DNA of 64,000 nt from Acanthornis magna (taxonomy: Eukaryota > Chordata > Aves > Passeriformes > Acanthizidae), in NCBI GenBank assembly GCA_036785705.1, contig JAWUZG010000070.1, positions 2,553,001 through 2,617,000 of the forward strand, in the 5' to 3' direction. Both the position numbers and the translations under genes were made by a program. Each line of letters starts with the position of its first letter. Position 1 is the first letter of the stretch. Positions 12,209 to 23,635 of the stretch are shown here, one piece after another. Under the pieces are notes generated by a model. It was not told the origin of the DNA and made no database searches. It saw only the letters and a program-made list of their open reading frames with translations.

Positions 12209-15200
12209 CTGGGAATTAAAAAAAAATTTAAAAAATCAAAAGATTGTCCAAACAGAAAAACTGCTTTTCTCCACATTTTTGTCACAGACTTAAATTCGCT
12301 CAGAAGACACAAAAAGTAACGAGTGAGTAAAATGAGTCCAAAAAATATAATTTAACTTGCTGAACAGTTTTCTTGAATACTTTCCCTAAGTATTTGGATA
12401 AAGGATAAGATCTTCTATTGAACAGGCACCTGAAGAAATGCTGAGCATGTTTTACTGATTCAGTGCCATTCAAAACTAAAACACCATGAACCTCCTATCA
12501 GACCTCTGCGTCAATGGTGTAAGTAACAAGCTGGACAGCTTTGTATCAGACTCAAGTTCAAGCATTTGGGATCAAGTTACCTGGGGTGCGGGGAACTCCA
12601 AAATAAATCCCAGAAAGTTGAGAGGGAGCTCACCACTATTTTAGCAGCCAAAATGAGACCATTTCTCTGGGGTTCCTTACACATCCCAGGAAGCCACCTG
12701 AGCAACAGCTCTCCCTTGGCAAGATCCTAGCAGGGTTTTCTGGATACCATGATCATGCTGTCAAACCTGTTCTACCAAAACATAGCTCCTAAGTTTGCTT
12801 TCTTCCTTTAAAAATACTTGAGCATAGGATCTCCATCATATTTTCAGTATGCCATAAATTCAGGCACTATTTGAAGTGGCTTTTCAGCTCCGTGTTTACA
12901 CTGGAGGCCTGACAGTGACACATCCAACTGCCATTCCATTCGGCTTTGTTCAGACAGAAGCAGAGACTGGCTTGGTCGCTGCGCTCCAACAATAGCATGA
13001 ACTCTCCAAGCTGGTTTTCTCCATGAGGAAATCACCATCATTCCAACTTGGAGTAACCACAATCTGACACACAAAACACAGGAGGGCTGCAGAGAATAAA
13101 CAGCCACTCACCAGGAACACAAGGCTATCCCAAGGTTGCTGATGAATGAGGTAAGTACACCTTGATCTCAGAGTAATTGCTAAGAGGCAGCAAATAGCAG
13201 TAACAGCCGTCCTTGCCAAGCTGGAAACCACAACTCCAAAAAGCTCTTTTCCAGACAAAATACCAAACTGCATCTGACATTTTTCCGCTTCATTTTCTCA
13301 AGTGTTTTATACCTTCTTCTGATATCCAGGGAGCAAAACACAGTCTCCTCTCGGAAAAATATCTAGGACATTAACTAGGACATATTCACCTTTTACATGA
13401 AATGACATAACTATTTTAGGGAAAAACTCCAAGACTCCATAAAGAATCTTTCCTCAGGGAAATGCAGAGACAGTGCCTCATCCATCAGGCTCTGGCAAGA
13501 CAGCTCACTGCCCACCCCTGATGCACTATGAGGATGGCACAACACAGCACCAAGGTTTTCTTCAAAGCTTCCTATGTGGGCCAAGCAGCCCGGAGGAGAA
13601 CTGCTGGTGCTTCACCACACAAGGGAATCAGATCCATGTCTTAATAAACCTTGCAAAGGGGTGGGGCTTTTGAGCTCTCCGACAACAGCCAGGAAAAGCC
13701 TTGCAACTGGTAATAGATCAGAAAAAATTACCTGAGCAACCTGCACAAGAGCACCAGCTGCATTTTAAAGATGAAGCTCTGTGGGCATCAGTCCTTCTGT
13801 GAGAGGAAACACCAACTAGACCAACCTGCTTTTTGCTCCCACAAGGCAAGTGCCATTGCCCAACACCTCATTTGCATTAAATCAATACTAACTGCCATCT
13901 ATAAAAAAAACTCTCGGGCAGAAGTCTTCCTGAATGCCGTGTAGGACAAGGTTTAAACCTGCGCTGGCTACACCACAGACACAGTTCTGTCAGCCCACAT
14001 TCGAGTTCAGTGCTGTTCTGGAGAAGGAAGTTTTCTTGTGCCATTGAAGAGCAGTAACTGCTTCTGCGCCAAGAATACACTGAGATCGAAGTCCTTGCTC
14101 TGCTTCATTTCACACTGCAAGTTTTTTAAATACCGCTAGAGAAAGCTGCTCCTTTCTCTCGTCAGCAGAGCTGAAGGTATGAGACTCAAATATTTGCCAG
14201 CTCTGAGCACCAGCGTGGAATTGCCTCCCTAAGAAGAGCTTCCTACAGAAATAAGGAAGTAAGGGAGAAGAATTTTTTCCTATTGCTCAGTAATTCTTAA
14301 TAAAAATTAGGTCTTAACATCTCTGTGCATCCAATGGAATTCTGTTAGTCTATTAGAGGAGCTTAAAGAGTGGAAGAAAATGGCAAGGAAAGGAAGGCTT
14401 GATCCATAGCTCCAATAAAATAAAAGCTCCAATAAAATAACCCAACGAGAAGGCAACTGCAACATCAAACAAGGTAATTTTACCATCAGCTCCCAGGAAC
14501 CAGCTGCAAGGCCATTGCCATGGATATTTATATGGCTGCTCTAGTAAGATTTCAGGGTGAGATAAAGAACAGCTCAAGTCCTGTTTATCTCCGTGACTTT
14601 CTTTCCAACAACTTTTAAGAAGTATAATGGTCTCTGTTAATCATTCCCCTATCTGAAACCATTAACTTCCTTGAATAGACATAACTGCCTGATTTTAGAA
14701 CCATTATAGCTGTTTCAGGGAAGGGCAGACTAAATAGGGATTAACTGCCCTCCTCTATAGCCCCGAGTTCACAGTGTGACATTACCCAAGGCTAACGCCA
14801 AGAAAATCCCAACACATGAGGAATTTATTTGGAGAGAAGGATAAAAAAGAAACTTAAGAAATGAATTCTCAGGTTAACAATAAATTTCCATTTTCAGACG
14901 GACAAAGCAGCAACATCAAAGTACTGTCACTAGTAAGAATTAACAATTTCACCTTTCATTTCCTAATTGCTTCCCAAACAGCTTCTGACCCTGTGCTTTC
15001 AAGGAGTAGGTGATTATATGAACTATACTGAAACATGTTACACATGTAACCACCTGCTTACAAATTCCTTTAACATAATCAAGGTCTGTTAAATGCTTCC
15101 AAAAGCCAGGTTATGACCACATTCACTACCTGTGTTTAGCACATTAGAAATGTTAAAAGTGTTTCAACAACTACTGAGAATCTTCCCACTTGAAGTTATT

Positions 15201-15381
15201 TAATTTCTAAATTCCTGAATAAAGTGCTTTCCCATCACTAACTTTCCATCAAGTACACAAGAGAACCGAAACATCACAGTTAGATTCTGTACCAAAAGGA
15301 GACTAAAAGGAATCACTTTCTCCATCTTCAGGAAGAAAAGAGAGCCCATACACCTCACTGCTCAAGCCGTACGTCTCTTAC
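12209..15381 (-). other. ANKRD17: ANKRD17 intron 7 (3.2 kb)
   Basis: Between exons 7 and 8. Holds the 17-base tandem duplication at 14408. No mobile element or gene recognised. Confidence 0.85.
14408..14440. repeat. 17-bp tandem duplication in intron 7
   Basis: AGCTCCAATAAAATAAA is followed at once by a second, near-identical copy. A recent local duplication with no visible function. Confidence 0.8.
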
Positions 15382-15476
15382 CATGCAAGCCTCCATGAGA
15401 GCAGTGTGCATCTCATCTGTCTTGTGCTCCTGGTCTGCACCAGCTTCCAGCAGAAACCTCACCATTTCCAGATGGC
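15382..15476 (-). CDS. ANKRD17: ANKRD17 exon 7 (residues 404-435), ankyrin repeats 6-7
   Basis: A short 95-base exon that completes repeat 6 (HLEMVRFLLEAGADQEHKTD) and begins repeat 7 (TALMEACM). Acceptor CCACACAG, donor CATG|GTAAGAG. Phase 1 in, 0 out. This stretch, including EHKTDEMHTALMEACM, is identical in the ANKHD1 paralogue as I remember it, so it alone would not identify the gene; its neighbours do. Confidence 0.96.
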
Positions 15477-17643
15477 CTGTGTGGAGGAAATAGTTAACAG
15501 GGAGAAACTGCTTGAGAAAGTGCATTTCACAGCTCATAGAAAGGATCTACAGTACATAATGATACATTATAATGTTACAACATAAAAAAATCAACTCTGG
15601 AAGGGTATGTTTGTATCTCTGCCACCTATGTGCACAGCAGCTTATCAGTGTAGTTGATAAAAAATATAAATGAAAAAGACCAACTTCTATACAGGTGCTA
15701 CACAAGTACCACTGCTACCAACATTAACTACTCCATGATGGCAAGGGCCTAGTAAAACATGTCCTAAGTGACTGTAACAGCAGATACTGGGCTGAAGGAG
15801 CATATTTTGCCTCTTAATTAAACACCTTCATCCCTTCCTTGGGTGCTGCAAGTTTGCTGCCTAATGCTCTAAGGGAGGCTGAGCTGCCCTCAGCACAAAC
15901 ACCTAAAAGCCAAGGTCCTAACTTCTGCATGATTTCAAGTGCAAAATCCTTAAAAATGAAATAATTTCTGTACTTGTGCAGAGGTACCTTATATAATACA
16001 GCTGTAATACAGCAAGTTTAGTTTACTTATTCTGTGATATAACATATTAGTTCCTTGTCTCTTGCTTTGTTTAACAGAACATCCTGTAAAGCATCGTAAT
16101 TCAGACCAAAGGTTTAGATCTTGATATTTAGACTGCACACAGATCATTTTACACATGGCACACACGTGCTGCGTGATACCACAGCCAGGGTAAGAGCATC
16201 ACAGTGTCTATCCACAGCCTTTAAATTCCCTTAGTCCTGGGCGGCAAGACTGAACAAATCCACATTCGAGGAAACTTTTCACCCCTAACCCTTTTGCACA
16301 CTGTTTCAGTACCTTTGTAGCAAGCCAGCGTCAGCGCGCTCTCCTTGAATTCATTGGAATGCGTATTGATGCCTGCTCCGTTTTCCAGCAGCACCCTGGC
16401 CACTTCCACGTGACCAGCGCTCCCAGCTTCCATCAGCGGCGTGTGACCGTTCTCGTTGTGGTCCTCAATGCTCGCGCCTGACTCCAGCAGCACCTTCACA
16501 ACATCCACATAGCCCCCGGCACAGGCGTAAGTCAGGGCTGTGTTGCCTAAAGCCGGGGAGAAGAAGGGTTGGAAACAGAATGGGATGGTGTTTCTACACC
16601 TAGAACTTCACTTGATGCTCCATTCCATCCCTTTTACCTGGATACCTGATAGAACAGAGCTTTTCAGGCTACGGATTAAGAACTACAGGGAGGGGAAAAA
16701 TAAGTAATGGCACTAAGCAGCATGGTGCTGACAGACTTGAGGATCTCCTTGTGCCTGTACTGATGCACCTCTTCCCATTTCTAGCCCAGCTTCTGTCACA
16801 AAACCCCATCAGTTTTCCTCTTAATCAGCAGGGATACACAATGCTGTAAGAATGAAAGCTCAAAACCAGGAGCAGGATGAACCGCTGCTTCTCAATCAAG
16901 TCTTAAACAGCTCTAAGGGACTGGTTTCAAAATGCTCATAGTCTTTATGAGGAGATGAAAACAACTTCAGTGGATAAAACCAAAAACATGGATCTGCACA
17001 CAACAGTCAAAAAATCTGCCTTTATGAAAGACACCTTCAAAACATTATAGGTCAAGGCAGCATTGCTACTAAGAAAACTACTTCACTGAAAAAAATATAA
17101 AAAAAAATAAACACGGCATCTTCTGGTACCCCTCCTTCTCCTCACTCAGGGTCAGCTCTCCATTCATCTGTTACTGCTGACTACACACCAGGTCTCTACT
17201 TCCAGGCTACAAAAACTTAAAAGATTTCCCAATTTGGTCACTTCTACACACAAATGCCTAGCAAATTACCATGGAAAGATAAGGGGGCCATCTTCTCATG
17301 TTTCCTTATTTCCCCTTGATTTCCTAGACATGCCACCAAATAACTTTTCCAGGTACACGCAAACTTACCAAAGTGTGCTTAAAATGTGACAACAAATGGT
17401 ATGTACTCAAACACCTTTCAGTTACTAACTGACCTTATCCACCTCTGTATGTCTCCATAATATTTTATCTGCATCCAACAGTATTTCAGAGTTTCATTTA
17501 AAAAAAAAGAGAATTTAAATGGCAAAACCATAAGGAAGCATTCTGCCTTGCTGGGCTGAGAGCCATTCCTCCCAAACTGCACGCCAAGCTCCCTGGACCC
17601 TGCAAACCCCAGCTCTGCAGTCATTCCCAACACCCTGCTTTAC
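15477..17643 (-). other. ANKRD17: ANKRD17 introns 5 and 6
   Basis: Intron 6 (15477-16312) and intron 5 (16547-17643) flank exon 6. Both AT-rich and featureless to my reading. Confidence 0.85.
16313..16546 (-). CDS. ANKRD17: ANKRD17 exon 6 (residues 326-404), ankyrin repeats 4-6
   Basis: Carries repeat 4 (NTALTYACAGGYVDVVKVLL), repeat 5 (HTPLMEAGSAGHVEVARVLL) and the first third of repeat 6 (ESALTLACYKG). Acceptor GGCTTTAG, donor CAAAG|GTACTG. The exon is 234 bases, symmetric (phase 1 in and out), so skipping would keep the frame but remove about two and a third repeats and break the solenoid. Confidence 0.96.
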
Positions 17644-17791
17644 CTGTGGATGACTGTGCGTTCACATCAGCACCATGAGCTAGCAGCAGCTTGACAATTT
17701 TGACGTGCCCGCCGTTGGCAGCAGCCATGAGAGGCGTGATGTCTCCTTTGATTCCCCGGTCCTCCACATTGGCATGCATTGCCAGGAGAAC
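17644..17791 (-). CDS. ANKRD17: ANKRD17 exon 5 (residues 277-326), ankyrin repeats 2-3
   Basis: Completes repeat 2 (VLLAMHANVEDRGIKGD) and carries repeat 3, with the canonical TPLMAAANGGHVKIVKLLL core and ADVNAQSSTG loop. Phase is 0 in and 1 out; the final G joins exon 6 to make the Gly before NTALTYA. The acceptor is CTTGGCAG and the donor CACAG|GTAAAGC. Length 148, as for exon 4, fits the usual ANKRD17 pattern. Confidence 0.96.
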
Positions 17792-18068
17792 CTGCCAAGA
17801 GAAGTCATCAACAGCACTTGAGTGACAAACGGTGCCTCTGCACTACAAGCCCCCACCTTACCCACAGTGTTGTATGAGAAACCCTTGCAGAAAATAAGCA
17901 CCAAGAATGCATTAGCAAGATTCAGTGTATGTGTGAGACACATTTGCCAGGGAACTGACATTTCCCACTACCTTAACACCCCCTTCCAGGTGCACAAGAT
18001 TGTAATACGTTGATGTAACACTTCTTTTTGTACAACACACACATAGTACAAACAGCCAGGGAACCAAC

Positions 18069-18216
18069 CTGTGCAAGCTCATAATATCCTGCTGAGCAGG
18101 CCAAACAAAGGAGGCTTTCCCCTTCTTCTGTGTGCTCGTTCACACTCCGGCCTTCAATGAGCAACTTCCGCACAGCATTCACATCTCCTTCGGAACAAGC
18201 CTCGGCCAAGCTGCGG
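18069..18216 (-). CDS. ANKRD17: ANKRD17 exon 4 (residues 227-276), ankyrin repeats 1-2
   Basis: Begins the first ankyrin block. Repeat 1 is RSLAEACSEGDVNAVRKLL with loop residues SVNEHTEEGE. Repeat 2 begins ESLLCLACSAGYYELAQ and is completed by exon 5. The acceptor is CTTGTTAG and the donor is CACAG|GTTGGTTCC. The exon has 148 bases, phase 2 in and 0 out. Ankyrin repeats here form a stacked helix-loop-helix protein-binding surface; the particular partners of this block are not readable from the sequence. Confidence 0.96.
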
Positions 18217-20260
18217 CTAACAAGGGAGAAAGCATTGAAAAGTGAAAACGGACTATGCCTGAACTCCAGCGTGCCATGAGGACGCAGTCAGCAAAAAAGG
18301 AAACACAAGCTAAAAACGTGCCAACTGCTAATTAAAGAAGTGCCAGTTTTACACTTGAGGTTTCCCAGCTAACTTGGCTGAAAATTAAGTCGTGTCCATA
18401 TCCACTCCTGTTCTTAGTTTTTAACATAAGTTTACGAGAGAAACACATGCAGGATACCCCAGGACCAGAGGACACGGAAATCATCTGTCAGTCCTAAGAA
18501 AACTTTATTTGTTCAGCAGTGTAACTGTTAACTACACTAAAACAAATCACCCACATCACTCTTCTGTGACAAACATAACCACTTCCCCTCTCTCCTGTGC
18601 TGAAAATACCAGAATCTTGTAACCAGACACAATTTTAATATATGGAGAATCAGTTCTCCAATCTGTCTCTTCACCACATATTGACCTTTTTTTTTAAAAC
18701 TTCCAAGATCTTCTGTCCCTGTAACAACTTTGGCAACTGCCACCGTTCCCAAGAATGAGGTGCTGGAAGAAGAAGGGGTGCACACGGAATAGAAACCAAC
18801 ACAACTGAAAATTATTCTGCTCTTCATGTGTCCTGTTCCCACAGCAAGAAATGTTCCTTTGGAGTTACTCTGTGTAGAAGGAACAAACTTCCAACTAGCA
18901 CAGCAGCACTTGATTGTCCCCACCAACACTGTTTCTGCTGTACTGAGGTTTAATCACAGCCTGGGAGGAAACCTTCTTCTTTTTTCCCCCCCGAATACAC
19001 CAGTAAGACAAAATCCCACAGATAAAGCCATGAAGTCCAGTAAAAGAGCAGCAACTCCCAGGCTGAGGCTCTATCCAGGGTCCTATCGGAGCTCCAATCC
19101 CTCAAGGCTGTTTCCCTTCCTCAATTATAAAGACTCTCTGAAATTGCCTAAAAGATTTTTTTTTTTTATCCCAAATCTCATTTCATGCTATCACAGAATG
19201 ATTTGGGATTTGCAAGTCTTTGGAACACTTCTAAGGCCCATACTACTGAAGAGCTTAGAAATGTTTCGATAGCTGGTCACGATGAACTCCTTGGAGTGTC
19301 ATTCCTGAATTCTAAGCAGTATTAATTGCTTTACTCTCCACTGCAAGACCTGCCAGTCCACAAATATTTAAATAGGAGAAGCACAGGTGATAACTTGGCA
19401 CCAATTCCACTTGAGTAAGAGTTTCATCATCCTGTAAGCTCAAGTGATAGAACAAGAAAAACTGCTTCTAAAAGTAGCAAAGGCTGAAAAAACTGCAGGA
19501 TAAAAGTTGGCTTACTTGTCCGTCTGCCCTGCATTTGCTGTGCTCTCCGCTCTCATCCGGGTCAGCGCAGCAGCAGCTTCATCCAACGCGCAGCTGACCG
19601 AGGAGGTCAGCCTGCGGAGCACCTCGGGATCTGCAAAGGCTTTACCATCCGCTGTCGACAGCTTCCCTATTCCTTCCATTCCAATTCACAACCAGCAGGG
19701 ACGCGTGCCAGGAAAGGAAAGTACAGACAAGTTGAAATTGAGATTATGAGATCTGTCGCAGAAACATTCCAAGCACAATCAACTACAGCTTCCAAAATGA
19801 TGGGTTTAACTGCTCACAACACTAATTTAAAAGCTGCACATGACTGAAACCCTCCAAGCCACAGAAGGAATCAGTTTTCAATTACTGAAACTACTTAATA
19901 TAAGCAACTATTAAAGTTGTTCATACAGCAACTGTTACAAAATAAAACCTATTTAGGGTTTGACATAATGGCACAAGCCAAAGTCACATGTCAATTTTGA
20001 CTCGGGCTTTTAGAACACCAGCATTGGAGAAAACTGATTTGAAGCATCTTCGCATGAAATTCTGATCTTCCAAACCTTGAAATACTCTAAAATAAACTTT
20101 TTTCTCTTCTGTGAGAAGAGAAAAACCTTTGCCAAGCCCACACCACCGTACATTCTGCAGTTGTATCATGCTCCTATGGATTTAACCTTATGCAAGTGAT
20201 TCCAGCATGGACTCTTGTAAAGGCTTTGGAGTTAAACCTGTATGGGACACGAGGACTTAC
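18217..20260 (-). other. ANKRD17: ANKRD17 introns 2 and 3
   Basis: Intron 3 (18217-19515) and intron 2 (19673-20260) flank exon 3. Intron 2 ends with an unusual purine-rich acceptor with a distant pyrimidine run. No other feature recognised. The short intron 4 (17792-18068) is also empty. Confidence 0.85.
19516..19672 (-). CDS. ANKRD17: ANKRD17 exon 3 (residues 175-227)
   Basis: Encodes GIGKLSTADGKAFADPEVL and then RRLTSSVSCALDEAAAALT, ending in NAGQTD plus a split Asn codon. This is the second half of the conserved pre-ankyrin linker, predicted mainly helical. The donor is ACAA|GTAAGCC. The acceptor is unusual: the bases just before it are purine-rich (GGAATGGAAG), and the nearest pyrimidine run, TTTCCTTTCC, lies about 40 bases upstream. 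Phase (1 in, 2 out) and protein continuity with exons 2 and 4 fix the border. A second AG six bases downstream (GAATAG) would drop two residues in frame. Confidence 0.94.
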
Positions 20261-20414
20261 CCGCAGCTTCAAGTAAAGCTTCTAATCTTGCCTGGGTTTC
20301 GGGATCTACTGTTCTCAGGTCAGCACCATCAGCAGTACTTGATAACAGCAATTTAGAAGCTGTTTCCAACATAGGGTTTTCGAGATCATCCTGATCCAAG
20401 ATAAATGATTCCAC
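20261..20414 (-). CDS. ANKRD17: ANKRD17 exon 2 (residues 124-175)
   Basis: Starts VESFILDQDD and continues LENPMLETASKLLL, then ADLRTVDPETQARLEALLEAA. This linker is shared by ANKRD17 and ANKHD1 and is strongly conserved, although no catalytic or binding role is assigned to it. The residues DQDDLENPML favour ANKRD17; the paralogue has a variant here. The acceptor is a good pyrimidine-AG (CTTTTCAG) and the donor is GCGG|GTAAGTCC. Phase in is 0, phase out is 1. The exon is separated from exon 1 by about 35 kb and would also be the splice partner of the candidate alternative first exon at 39.4 kb. Confidence 0.96.
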
Positions 20415-23400
20415 CTGAAAAGTAAAAGACATGGTTTAAGAGTGATATAACTGGCCAAAATAGACTTAACACACAAAAAACCTACAGCTGCAGTTATTAT
20501 TTAAGCATTTTATTTTTAAGTCCATTGCTGGCGTCAGGTATCTCACTTAGGGTCTGACATCTCCTAATCCAACATCCAAAGAAAACAACCAAAAGGACAA
20601 GCAATACCTTCCACATAACACCAACTCCACTACAAAATTACTTCATGTCACAGAATCTTTCTCAAGAAAACATTTATTTAAAACTTTATCTATAGAATAT
20701 GCAACTGTATATCTGCCTTCTTTAGAAAAGAGATGCTGAATTGTCCAAGGTCTTCTGTAGACCCTACTTTCCTGTGTTGTCGATTTAATTTTGCTGTGAA
20801 ATATGCAGAAATTGAGGAAGAGGTGAGGGTATTAGAGAGGAAAGCCCCGAATACCCATTTGCATTATCCTGCCTGCTAGAGGACGACTGGGGCGTGTAGT
20901 TTAGAGAAGACACTTCTCTGAGAGTTTCATGAACTCACTCCACAGCCTGTGAACTACTCACCAAAACAATTATCAAATTATAAAGACCAAGTTATACACC
21001 CCCCTACAAAGCTCAATAGCTTCCAAAATTCCCAGTTTCAATACCCTAATCCAAAATCAGAATTAATTTAAATGCCAGTCTGCCCAACAGAGAAATTACA
21101 TGTGCCAGCCATTCCTACAACGATTAAAAATTAGTCATCTCTGGATAAAAGCAGCCACTGTCTGCATCTATTTCCACATGGAATATACCTCATCGAGACA
21201 GAAAACTGTTTTATTCTTAAGCTTCATTTGTGTCTCCAAAGTTTCAAAGCAGTCCCATGAGCATCACAAGTTCAGACTCCTGCAGATAAATTCCCCAAGA
21301 ATCCATCTATGTGGGCAGATAAACCAGAAGAGTGACCAGGTCATCTAAGGACTTCTGGAAGGTCCCTCCAGCCTCCCATCCATTCTCTTGTCACAAGCAG
21401 AGAGCTCACACAACTTTTGCCTTCTGCTGTCTGTCTCCCACTCAACACTTCTAGAATGCACTCAGCTTCAACCTAAATGCCTTCTTTGTGAAGGAAGGCA
21501 AGCTGAGAACTACTTCCCAAATTTCTTCATTTTCTCCCTTCAACACCACCATTGAGAAACAAAACCTCCGGTCAGCTATTGGCAATACACAAACATACAC
21601 CTCAAATGCACCTCTAAAGCTTCTCTCTGCTCTTTTGCAGCCTCTCTGCTCTCCTCCTCCCAATGTGGGAACATCAAGCTGAAGGGGAGGACTTCCAGAT
21701 CAAAGTGGCTCTGATGCCAACAGCAGGACAGTCCAGCAGCACTGCCTGTTGCTCCCAGAGTTTTTTCACACAGGCTGCTCTCTCCAGTTTGGCAAACTGG
21801 TGAAGGCAACTCTTAGTTTCCTCCGCAGTCCTAGGGAACAGTCTTCTCCTGCATTGCCAAGGTCCTTTGCCCATCACCACTCTCTGCACCTACAACACTA
21901 TTTTAGGCCTGTTTTGGTTCATCTGAGGACTTGCCATTTGTCTTCTTCCAGAGGACAGCCTGCTGCGGCAAGACAGAGGAACCGCTGCGCTGCTCAGGAG
22001 CCAAGCGACAGATTTCACCACTGGAAAGGCAAGCTCCGGAGCCATAGGAAGGATTCTTGGCTCACTCAACTCATGCAGAATCTCAGCTGCTCAGACTAAC
22101 TGAAAAAATCTCCTCCAAGTGAAATAATGAACAGCTGGTCGTGGTTCTTCCTAACACTATGAAATATTTGCTAAGAAAGAAGTCAAAATAGGAAAACTAC
22201 TCTCCCCCACACATATCCTCTCCCCAAAATTAGGTCTTTTATGCAGTTCAAGTTTCAAATGGAAAAATTTCCCATCTTCCTTCCAGCTAAGAATATGTGC
22301 ATGGTGTGATTAAATAAACAACTCAAGGAGAACAGGGAGAAGCAGAAACCCACCCATAACACAGCCCTGAGACACCCATGAGGGATCAGGAGAAAACATC
22401 CTCACAATAAAGTTTTGGGAATGTTTATATTATATGCTGTCACTAAAAACATTTCAGAACAATATCAAGAAATTAGCTTATTGGAAAAAACACTTCAGAC
22501 GATTTTTTAATATTAAATACAGATTAAAAATCTTTTCAATTGCAAGGTAGAAGAGATCCACCTTCAGCTCACAGCTTGCAGAACTTCTCATCTCCTCTGC
22601 AGTTTCAAAATTGTTATTTTCCTTCCGAGTTTCATTAGATTTACAGTCTTGTCTTTTCAGCTTTTCAACACAGCACCAAATATCATACAGGGATAGTGAT
22701 AAAGACACGGTATCAAAGTGCGGAATAAAACCGTATTTTGGTAGAAGGGAAAACTCTACTTCTGTTTCTCAGAAAATCCTGCCTTCTCCACAGAAGCTAC
22801 AAATGAAGACAAAGCATTTCCATGTACCAAGTCAAGTAAACAGACACTTCTTTTAAAGGGCTTCAGATGTATTTTATTTCCTTTAAATAAAAAAAGTGTA
22901 GAATAGCATACAAATGCTCCACCTTATATATCAGAATATTTCATCTGCATTCTCCATCAGTATTCCTCCAGTTCAACAATACTCTGACATAACCCAATTG
23001 TTCAGACAGGCCCCAACATAAGCCCTTTTACAAGATTTCCCCTACTCTCTCATCCTGCAGTAAAAATCTCATGTTCTGCCTTTGCCTAAGTTTACTTTGC
23101 TCAAAATAATTTTAGTATATTTGATGCTTCTACTGTCAGAAAGATACCAGGAGTACAAAATTCCCAAGTTCTGACTGCTCTCAAACTGGACTCATGTCTG
23201 TACACCCTGAAAACAGCCCTGTAAGATGTCAGTAATTTTATGTTTTAACTGCCAAACGCCAAATACTGAACATGCATTTTAACAAATGCCAGGTTAGGAG
23301 AGGAAGACAAAGCACACCCGAGTTGCCCTAACTGGCGTGGCTCTTGCCACCGCACGATGCTGGATCAAAGAGAGATACAATTCAGCTCTTGATGGTGACT

Positions 23401-23564
23401 CTGACTGCATCCATCTCTCTCCCTCAAGCCACCCACATATAAAACTGCCATCAGCACAGATCCCACCCTGGACCCAACTCCATACAAGTCCACATCATCT
23501 CACACAGATGTAAACTAAGGTCAAAGAACCCACTTCCTTTGAGAGCTCCCCTCACAATAAGAAA

Positions 23565-23635
23565 ACACAACAAAAAACCAAGTAACTATACTCACATAAA
23601 AAACCCCAAAACAAACAAACAAAGTAAAACCAAAG
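23565..23635. repeat. A/C-rich low-complexity tract in intron 1
   Basis: Contains AAAACCCCAAAACAAACAAA and similar. Same composition and strand bias as the tracts in intron 15 and at 41 kb. Confidence 0.7.

Noticed and set aside
19183..19225. Possible CR1 end (ATCACAGAATGATTTGGGAT)
   Set aside because: Only about 20 bases resemble the CR1 tail; the flanks do not. Too short to call.
8409..20414. The paralogue ANKHD1 as the gene identity
   Set aside because: The repeats alone are close to both paralogues, but exon 1 (MEKA, VRVCDLLLKKK), exon 2 (DQDDLENPML) and exons 14-15 match ANKRD17 and not ANKHD1.
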